DNA of 64,000 nt, from positions 42,300,719 to 42,364,718 of the forward strand of contig OX424560.1 in assembly GCA_949152475.1 (NCBI GenBank). Reading direction: 5' to 3'. The notes below the pieces were generated by a model, which was not told the origin of the DNA, ran no database searches, and saw nothing but the letters and a program-made list of their open reading frames with translations. Every line of letters begins with the position of its first letter. The stretch's first letter is position 1. Below, piece after piece: positions 57,860 through 64,000 of this stretch. This DNA is from Terebella lapidaria (lineage: Eukaryota > Annelida > Polychaeta > Terebellida > Terebellidae). Both the position numbers and the translations under genes were made by a program.

Positions 57860-58969
57860 ATGACTTCACAATCCTCCCTTGGTACCGGTGCCATGGACGA
57901 ACGTCCATGCCCGAAGTGTCTGGTCAATACCCTCCGAGGAGGGGAGAAACACAGTTTGTGTTTCGACTGTTTGGACCATGGCCCGGTATCTATGGAGGAT
58001 TTGAGGTGTGATCTGTGTCGTTTCTGGCGTCCCTCTTCCTTCGTGCAGGCGACTGCAAAGTATTCCGAAGCCTCGTTGGCTCGTCGGGATGCTTTGAGGC
58101 TTGCGGAAGCTTCGGCTCCGCAAGTCCGCCAGTCGCCCATGGAGGTGGAGACTCCGCCTGTGACGGCACAGATTGCGTCCGGTGTTAGCCAGCCCCTGGG
58201 GCTAACACAGGACATGGTCAACGCGGCTGTGCAATCTTTCTTTGCACAGTCGTTATCGTCCCTTCAGGGTCCCCTCCTGCCGGGTCTCTCTTCCCTGCTT
58301 GGACAGGGAGTCCCGGCCGGTTCTTCGGCTGCCCCTTCGTCGCAGGGAGAGCTTGCTCCCCCTGCTGGCAAGAAGTCGAAATCTTCTAAGAAGAAGGTTT
58401 CAGTTCTTGCCAAGGCGAAAGCAGCCAAGGAACCGCACTCCACCTTCGTCGTCCCTCAGTCGGGGCCGATCGAGGTGGAGGGGTCCGTCGTCTCTTCCCC
58501 GGGGCCTTCCAAGAAGAGGAAGCGTGCTTCCTCTAAGCGCCGTGGTGCTGAGACCACATCGATTTTCGATGTGGCTCAGGCTTCGTCCGACCTTTCGGTG
58601 GGCGACGATCAGGCTTCGGGCTTCGATCGGCGGAGCGTCTTGGATGGCTCATTCGGGTCCTCGGTCTCGAGGTTCGAGGGGGGAGAGTTCCCTTTGTTTG
58701 GAGGTGAGGCTCTCGATCGTTCGTGCGATCGGGAGTCTTCACTTGGCGGTCGTGCTCCTGGTCCTCGATCAGGGCACGATCGGGCGGGTGGTGCTGGGGT
58801 CGTTCCTCAGGGCCACTCAAGTCCTGTGTACGCGGATGTAAGTCGCCGGACGGGCGCGATCGCTGAGCAGGCATTCCCTCGCCCGTCCTTTGATGTACCC
58901 TTGGGGTCGTCGAGGTCTTCGATCGGACCTGTGAGGTCCAACGATCGGGGGGGGTCGAGTGGAAGCTGA
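57860..58969 (+). CDS. DIRS gag-like region, first part
   Basis: An open stretch starting at ATG 57,860. It begins MTSQSSLGTG and has a cysteine-rich N-terminus with CPKC (residues 17-20), CFDC (about 34-37) and CDLC (about 50-53), probably a zinc-binding region. A low-complexity Ser/Pro/Lys stretch follows (KKSKSSKKK, SKKRKRASSK, a possible nuclear signal). DIRS gag proteins are poorly conserved, so the call rests on position between the left terminal repeat and the RT. Part of this region (58,232-58,781) has a second copy at 55,187-55,736. Confidence 0.7.
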   Translation: MTSQSSLGTGAMDERPCPKCLVNTLRGGEKHSLCFDCLDHGPVSMEDLRCDLCRFWRPSSFVQATAKYSEASLARRDALRLAEASAPQVRQSPMEVETPPVTAQIASGVSQPLGLTQDMVNAAVQSFFAQSLSSLQGPLLPGLSSLLGQGVPAGSSAAPSSQGELAPPAGKKSKSSKKKVSVLAKAKAAKEPHSTFVVPQSGPIEVEGSVVSSPGPSKKRKRASSKRRGAETTSIFDVAQASSDLSVGDDQASGFDRRSVLDGSFGSSVSRFEGGEFPLFGGEALDRSCDRESSLGGRAPGPRSGHDRAGGAGVVPQGHSSPVYADVSRRTGAIAEQAFPRPSFDVPLGSSRSSIGPVRSNDRGGSSGS

Positions 58970-60100
58970 TCAGGAGTCGTCCTCCTCGGAGGATGAGACT
59001 TCCGATCAGGCCGGGGGTTCTAACTTCCGGTGGGCTTTGGAGTCGGTCGCAAGGCGAATGGACTTGCCGATCGATGCTCCAGGGCCCTCACGGGGAACCG
59101 GTAGGTTCGCGTCGGCGCCAGTTCGTCGGCCGATCCGGCTCCCTGTGGCTCCCGCGTTGGTCAAGTCCTTCGACAAGATCAACAAGGGAGTTACGGCTAA
59201 GAAGGATGTGGCTCGTACGGAGTCGACATTCCCGACTAGCCGTGTTCGACCTGAGTCGATCGACACCTATCGGACTGTAGAGTCCGAGGGTGGACATCAG
59301 ACTTCCGTCCCGGTCGAAGACCCTAACCTTCACCTGCTTTCCCGGAAGCAGGGTACGGTCTGGTCAGCTTATGTGAAAAAGGCTCGTCTTTCTCACTGGC
59401 AGACGCTGTCTCATCAATTGATGGGGCAGCTCTCGTTGACAGATCACCTGACCACTTTGGTTCAGGAGTTTGTGGACGAGGCGGATCTGGAGGAGGGGAG
59501 TCGCGCCAACATTCATGCAGCACTCGGCGTCTTGGCCGGAGTGGTCCATGCTGCTGAGCGTGACAGTGCGCACCTGGGCGCACAATTGGATCTCACCATG
59601 CGTGATGCCGATCTCCGTCTGCTTGACGTGTCCGCTACGGACGTCGCTGAGCTACGTGGGAGGCCGCTTTTCTCAGGCTATACCTACGCCAACCTCTCTC
59701 GATCGGATATTTCCGTCATGCGGGAACATCTCCGGGATGAGGCTATGGCCAAGGCTTTGCTTGGGAAGTCGGCGGGGTCTGGGACAGGCAAGAAGACCAA
59801 GGGTCAGAAGCCTGCCCAACCTCAGGCACCACATGCACCCGCTTCTACGCAGCCGCCCTTTCGTGGGGCGCAGCCTCCCCCTCCCCAGGGGGATGGCAAG
59901 CGCGGAGGCAAAGGGGGTGGACGCTTCAAGGGCAAAGGGAAGCTTCTGGTAAGAAGTGACTCGTTGCGGGAAAGCGTAGGCTCTGTGGAAGGTTCAGTTC
60001 TGTCGGAATTCGATCTTCCACAACCTGGTCCAGTCGGGGGACGCCTGGCTCAGTTCGTCCAGAACTGGAGCGATCTGGCGTCGTCAGACAATTCAGTCGT
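58970..60100 (+). mobile_element. DIRS gag-like region, second part
   Basis: Coding-type sequence between the first gag-like stretch and the RT. It includes a helical section with TVWSAYVKKARLSHWQTLSH (about 59,355-59,415) and LGVLAGVVHAAERDSAHLGA, which resembles the capsid-like part of DIRS and related YR elements. A Gly/Lys/Arg-rich section follows (GKRGGKGGGRFKGKGK, about 59,895-59,942), likely for nucleic acid binding. No enzyme motif is seen. Confidence 0.65.
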
Positions 60101-60169
60101 GGCATGGGTGAAGTTCGGTCTCACCTTCAGATGGGAGGCTGGAAAACCACCGATCAGACCCAAAGCGTG

Positions 60170-61000
60170 GTTCTTCCCTGTGCCCGGCGATCGGGAAAAG
60201 TTTCAGCTTCTGCAGCACGAGGTGCAGCAGTTGCTAGAGAAACGTGCGATCGAGGTGGTCAAGGACGAGAGAGGATTCTATTCTCTCATCTTCCTAGTGC
60301 CGAAAAAGACAGGCGGGTGGCGTCCCGTTTTCGATCTGTCAAACCTCAACAAATTCCTGATCATACCCAGGTTCAAGATGGAGTCGGCGCTTTCCGTCCA
60401 GAAAGCTCTGTCCAAGGGGAAGTGGGCAGTCAGTATCGACGTCAAGGACGCGTACTTACATGTGCCAATACACCCAGCCGATCGGCGATACCTCAAGTTC
60501 GCCTTCGAAGGTTCGGTGTATCAGTTCAGGTACTTCCTTTTGGAGTAGCCACCGCCCCTTACGTGTTCACCCGTATCGTAAGGACGATGGCAGCCAGGTT
60601 TCGATCGGTTGGAATTCAATTCCACCATTATATCGACGATTGGTTAATCATAGCCGACTCCCCGTCTCAGGCTATAGAGCAATCCGGGTTCGTCCTCAGG
60701 TTGGCGACCAGCCTCGGCTGGATCCCCAATTGGGCGAAGTCTCATCTGTCCCCGACACAGAGGTTCGAGTATGTCGGGGTAGATTACGATCTAGATCGAG
60801 GAGTAGCTCTTCCTCCGCGGAAGAGAGTTCTCAAAGCGATTGCGGCGATGGAGGTCGCGCTGACGCAGTCGTCGATCACAGCTCGACAGTTTCTGTCCAT
60901 CATCGGTCTGTTGGCGTCGATGGAGAAACAGGTGCCGTTCGGCAGGTGCTTCCTCAGACCCATTCAATGGTGTCTAGCGTTGCAATGGCGGATCCTCACC
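60170..61000 (+). mobile_element. DIRS reverse transcriptase region
   Basis: Contains RT blocks typical of DIRS: LVPKKTGGWRPVFDLSNLN, WAVSIDVKDAYLHVPIHP (first catalytic Asp), VPFGVATAPYVFTR, and the YIDD catalytic box (about 60,630) followed by WLIIADS. In DIRS elements RT and RNase H form one polyprotein, and the recombinase frame commonly overlaps it. The recombinase-side frame is also open here from about 60,460. Treated as a fossil; activity is not claimed. Confidence 0.9.
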
Positions 61001-61109
61001 GATCGACTAGACCAAGTCGTATCGGTGGACGATCGTGCTCGGGAAGCAATGCATTGGTGGCGGGACCATCGGAATCTTTTCCGAGGGATGCCACTGGCGG
61101 AGTATCTGC

Positions 61110-61480
61110 CCGATCGGACCTTCTTCACCGATGCGTCAGAATTGGCTTGGGGAGCTCATATGGACGAGCACGAACTCTCTGCTGTGTGGAACACGAACGA
61201 GAGGGCGTTGCACATCAATGTCCTAGAGCTGCGAGCGGTGAGACGTGCGTTCGAGATCTGGGGGCCGCAGAGTCCCCCAGGGACGAAGTGGTTGGTCTTC
61301 ACAGACAACAGCACAGTAGTGGCGCACATAAACAAACAAGGTGGAACTCGGTCGAGTCAGCTTTGTTTGGAGGCCGAGTGTCTGATCAGGTTTGCCTTCA
61401 AGTACCGTCTGTTTATCAGGGCGAGGCACCTGCCGGGTCACAGGAATGTCCTAGCGGACGCTCTGTCGAGACCGGACAAG
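61110..61480 (+). mobile_element. DIRS RNase H region
   Basis: Shows the RNase H acidic residues in order: FFTDASELAWGAHM (Asp), HINVLELRAV (Glu), VFTDNSTVVAHIN (Asp), then ARHLPGHRNVLADALSR (His and Asp near the C-terminus). It directly follows the RT region, as in DIRS and other RT-bearing elements, and removes the RNA strand during copying. About 400 bp after it encodes a family-typical stretch (PNIDLFATSRNHKLPVYFSP) of unknown role. Confidence 0.9.
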
Positions 61481-61959
61481 ATCATAGGCACGGAGTGGAG
61501 TCTGCATCCGGGGGTGTTTCGGCGCGTTTGTCAGGCGTTCGGGACACCGAACATAGACCTGTTCGCAACCTCTCGGAATCACAAGCTCCCGGTCTACTTC
61601 TCACCTCTGCCAGAGAGCGAGGCACTGGCTGTGGACGCGATGTCTCAGTCGTGGGACGGGATGTTCGGGTATGCGTACCCGCCAACTCGGTTCCTAACAG
61701 AAGTGCTGCACAAAGTAGCCAGGTCTCAGTGCGAGATTCTGTTGGTGGCGCCATGCTGGCTGATGCAGGCGTGGTTCCCCCTGCTACTGTCCCTCCTGAT
61801 CGATGTACCACGGGTTCTCCCGATCGAGGACAGGTTGCTGAAGCAACCGGGGCGGGATATATTTCACGATTCCGTCCACGTGCTCAAATTACACGTGTGG
61901 AGGCTATCGAGCGATCCTTCCAGGAGGCAGGATTTTCTCAGCAGGTGTCCGTACATCTC

Positions 61960-62964
61960 GCGAGAAAGAATAGGAGATCCTCCTCTAAAACGTATGAGGC
62001 TAAATGGAGAGTTTTCGTACGTTGGTGTAACGGAAGGCGCATTGATCCGCTCTCTGCCCCTCTGAATGCAGTGCTAGACTTTCTCTGCTATCTCTTTGAT
62101 AGGCTTAATTTGAAGCCTACTACGATCGAGGGATACAGGTCCATGCTGGGCCCTGTATTCCGTGCTAGGGGGATCGATTTAACTAATAATCGTATCCTTG
62201 CTGATCTCTTGGCGTCCTTTAGGACGCAAAGGCCACGCGGAGTTCCTACTCTACCGGATTGGGACATGGCTTTTGTGCTATATTGTCTTACTAAAGCACC
62301 TTGGGAGCCTCTCAAGGAAGTTTCCTTGCAGAGGTTAACTCTTAAGACTTTCCTGCTAGTTATGCTAGCAAGTGGTCGAAGACGCTCAGATGTCGCGGCG
62401 ATCGACGTATCGCGAGTCGCATTTGGCGCGGATGGGTCCGTTTCCTTATACCCAGTACGTGATTTTATGCCTAAAACACGTGCTGCAGTTGAGGGCGGGA
62501 AAGCGTTCTCCCCTATCGTAATTCCGTCACTGGGCGGTTACGTAGGACGGAATGAGCCGGACGCTCTATTGTGTCCGGTAAGAGCGCTGAAAATCTACAT
62601 CGATCGTACCAGATCGATCAGGAAAGATCGCAAGCGATTATTTATTTCCTATCAGCCTAATAGGGCTACGGATATCTCCACAGCTACACTATCCCGATGG
62701 GTGAAGGTTGTAGTGAGGACTGTCTATGCGGAATCAGGTGCTGACGATCGAGTCACTTACAAAATATCGTCCCACCAAATCCGACACATCTCGATGTCTT
62801 TGGCGGCCAGGTCGAATATTCCGTTGGAATATATCGTGAGGGCTGGAATGTGGACTAATTCTACGACATTCATCGGGTTCTATCTGTCCAATGCTGCCGA
62901 ACTTCAGGACCAGTCGTCCAGATTTAGACTGGGTCCGCTGGTCGTAGCGCAAGCTGTTGTTTGA
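61960..62964 (+). CDS. DIRS tyrosine recombinase domain
   Basis: This is the C-terminal part of a long frame ending at the stop at 62,962-62,964. It has an N-terminal SAM-like helical part (TYEAKWRVFVRWCNGRRIDP) and the catalytic set of tyrosine recombinases: Arg in ASGRRRSDVAAI, His-x-x-Arg in SSHQIRHISM, a Trp at the second His position in AGMWTNS, and the Tyr nucleophile in TFIGFYL. In DIRS this enzyme integrates the circular DNA intermediate. All key residues are visible. The frame overlaps the RT-RNase H region upstream, a layout usual for the family. Confidence 0.92.
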   Translation, partial: ARKNRRSSSKTYEAKWRVFVRWCNGRRIDPLSAPLNAVLDFLCYLFDRLNLKPTTIEGYRSMLGPVFRARGIDLTNNRILADLLASFRTQRPRGVPTLPDWDMAFVLYCLTKAPWEPLKEVSLQRLTLKTFLLVMLASGRRRSDVAAIDVSRVAFGADGSVSLYPVRDFMPKTRAAVEGGKAFSPIVIPSLGGYVGRNEPDALLCPVRALKIYIDRTRSIRKDRKRLFISYQPNRATDISTATLSRWVKVVVRTVYAESGADDRVTYKISSHQIRHISMSLAARSNIPLEYIVRAGMWTNSTTFIGFYLSNAAELQDQSSRFRLGPLVVAQAVV

Positions 62965-63263
62965 ACCAGCTGGACAGAAAAGTCTTGGTTTTAACGTGCA
63001 CGTGTATATAAGCAACACTTTGTGTTTGTGTTTGAATTCTTTATGTTACGGTCTCAAGTAGAGTTCCGTTTTCCACCGATGGGTGAAGAAGAAATTCGTG
63101 CATGTCGGAGGCAAGCGATCGCACCGCTAGGTGAGTATCTTTATTATATTACTAAAGATATATCGAAAATGTAGCATTTTAGCGATTCGCTTGAAATCAA
63201 GACTATCGTCTGTTTTCATGACTCTCTAGCACTACTGCTCCACCGCCTATCCTTTGATTCTAA
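62965..63263 (+). other. DIRS 3' untranslated region
   Basis: Non-coding sequence between the recombinase stop and the internal complementary region. It includes a TATA-like GTGTATATAAGC near 63,002. No other feature recognised. Confidence 0.5.
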
Positions 63264-63364
63264 GGAGCATGTAGTAGTTTAGATTGGTGATGTATAAAAT
63301 AAACTTCCCAAATTTTAATTGTAAATTTGCCGTTTATTGTTATTACTCACCTCTAAACTACTAC
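63264..63364 (+). repeat. DIRS internal complementary region
   Basis: Two joined parts. Positions 63,264-63,304 are the reverse complement of the left extremity (57,259-57,299). Positions 63,305-63,364 are the reverse complement of the right extremity (63,585-63,644), with one difference seen. The region therefore spells the junction of the two ends, as expected for the template that lets DIRS close its circular intermediate. It is diagnostic for this order. Confidence 0.93.
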
Positions 63365-63427
63365 AGTAAAGGCCCTCCCATCCATCCCCGCCAGTTGTGT
63401 GCTAGGGGCTTCCTTTTGTCGTTTTTT

Positions 63428-63595
63428 GGACAGAAAAGTGAAGCTTCTGCACAGCTGCGCGCGCATATGCGCGGCGGTTTTGGCGGCAAAAGGAGCGCTC
63501 GAGTCATGCAGGCAGACGATCGTGCCTTGCTTTCAGTACGCGAATTTCTATCCAGAACGATCCAAAGGATCGAAAAGGAGCATGTAGTAGTTTAG
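63428..63595 (-). repeat. DIRS right inverted terminal repeat
   Basis: 168 bp, the reverse complement of 57,281-57,448 with one visible difference (CTGCAC against CTGCGC in the first repeat's complement). The element continues for 48 bp beyond it, to 63,643; this outer part is mirrored in the internal complementary region. Confidence 0.93.
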
Positions 63596-63643
63596 AGGTG
63601 AGTAATAACAATAAACGGCAAATTTACAATTCAAATTTGGGAA

Positions 63644-64000
63644 ATTTTTGACGAGTCGGCGAAAAAAATTTTTTTCGCCCCGAATCGCATTACTATCCAT
63701 TTTGGGCCATTTCAAGGCAAAAAAAAATTTTCACCCTTTGAAAAAAAGTTTGGACTTAGAAAATTTTCGGCACTTTTTTCCTTCATAATGGGAGCTGTCA
63801 TGACTGTAATCATAGAACGCTTGAAGATAGAGCTTAGAAATTGGCATTTTCAAATGGGAAGTCATATATGGCGACTTGTGTGGTGACCTTGAATTTGACC
63901 TTGGATGACCTTGAAAGGTCAAAACAGCCATTTTGGGGTCAAAAAATGCCCAGATTTGCCTCTATAGATGAAATGCTTGCAGGTAGAGCTCATGTTTGCA
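63644..64000 (+). repeat. 455-bp repeat unit 2, right part
   Basis: Resumes unit 2 after the DIRS element (ATTTTTGACGAGTCGGCG, compare ATTTTTGGCGGGTCGGCG at 56,804). It follows unit 1 closely through TGGGAGCTGTC, the TGACCTTG cluster (63,884-63,921) and CAGCCATTTTGGGGTC. From about 63,955 it departs from unit 1 and I recognise nothing further. Confidence 0.85.

Larger units (their letters stand above)
57259..63643 (+). mobile_element. DIRS-type tyrosine-recombinase retrotransposon
   Basis: A 6,385-bp element with the full set of DIRS hallmarks: inverted terminal repeats, an internal complementary region, a gag-like region, a reverse transcriptase-RNase H region, and a tyrosine recombinase in place of the integrase of LTR elements. 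DIRS elements are thought to replicate through a circular DNA intermediate that the recombinase inserts without target-site duplication. The flanks here agree: removing 57,259-63,643 restores the 455-bp repeat exactly. The two inverted repeats differ at one visible position in 168 and the complementary region matches the right end with one difference. The insertion therefore looks young, although these parts can be renewed during copying. It looks largely whole, with perhaps one or two breaks in its coding region. It lies in the sense orientation inside the Rho-GAP gene's intron. Confidence 0.93.

Noticed and set aside
58242-59952. Additional long off-frame and minus-strand open stretches in the DIRS gag-like region
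   Set aside because: They are shadows of GC-rich coding sequence, without domains.
1-64000. tRNA, rRNA or other structured RNA genes
   Set aside because: I saw no cloverleaf with A and B boxes and no rRNA-like segment, though I could not run a covariance search.

Overview
The window looks like nuclear DNA of an animal, most likely an invertebrate deuterostome such as a lancelet. The reasons are small GT-AG introns in a Rho-GAP gene, a Jockey/CR1-type LINE, a DIRS-type retroelement and very abundant tandem repeats. The species call is inference; nothing here fixes it.

Layout. (1) Positions 1 to about 48,213 are one uninterrupted minisatellite with a 31-bp unit, roughly 1,550 copies, running off the left edge. 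It has a palindromic half (ACATGT core) and a G-rich half, and is built from nested, nearly identical blocks duplicated at several distances. (2) Positions 48,781-54,618 carry eight exons on the + strand, in consistent splice phase, of an ARHGAP12/15/27-family gene: a linker, a PH domain and the lead-in to the RhoGAP domain. The exons before and after lie outside the window, so the minisatellite probably sits in an intron of this gene and the 3' flank is another intron of more than 9 kb. (3) The introns hold a 5'-truncated LINE (about 49,421-51,352, minus strand), a MITE-like element (51,353-51,844), a 181-bp near-perfect palindrome (51,836-52,016) and a 17-copy 74-bp array (52,772-54,026). 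That array grew out of the last 27 bases of the PH exon together with its splice donor.

(4) Positions 54,612-56,302 are a 569-bp host segment present twice, with a 550-bp internal piece of a DIRS element between the copies. (5) From about 56,400 a (GTCC)n tract with a hairpin leads into a 455-bp tandem repeat. The second unit of that repeat is interrupted by a 6,385-bp DIRS element (57,259-63,643) with 168-bp inverted terminal repeats and an internal complementary region. It has gag-like, RT-RNase H and tyrosine recombinase parts. Unit 1 of the repeat preserves the empty insertion site.

The only host function visible is the Rho-GAP gene. Everything else is repeat or mobile DNA that has swollen its introns. 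The most unusual points are the size and G-quadruplex/palindrome make-up of the minisatellite, the amplified exon-end plus donor array, the duplication carrying the DIRS piece, and the paralogous empty site.
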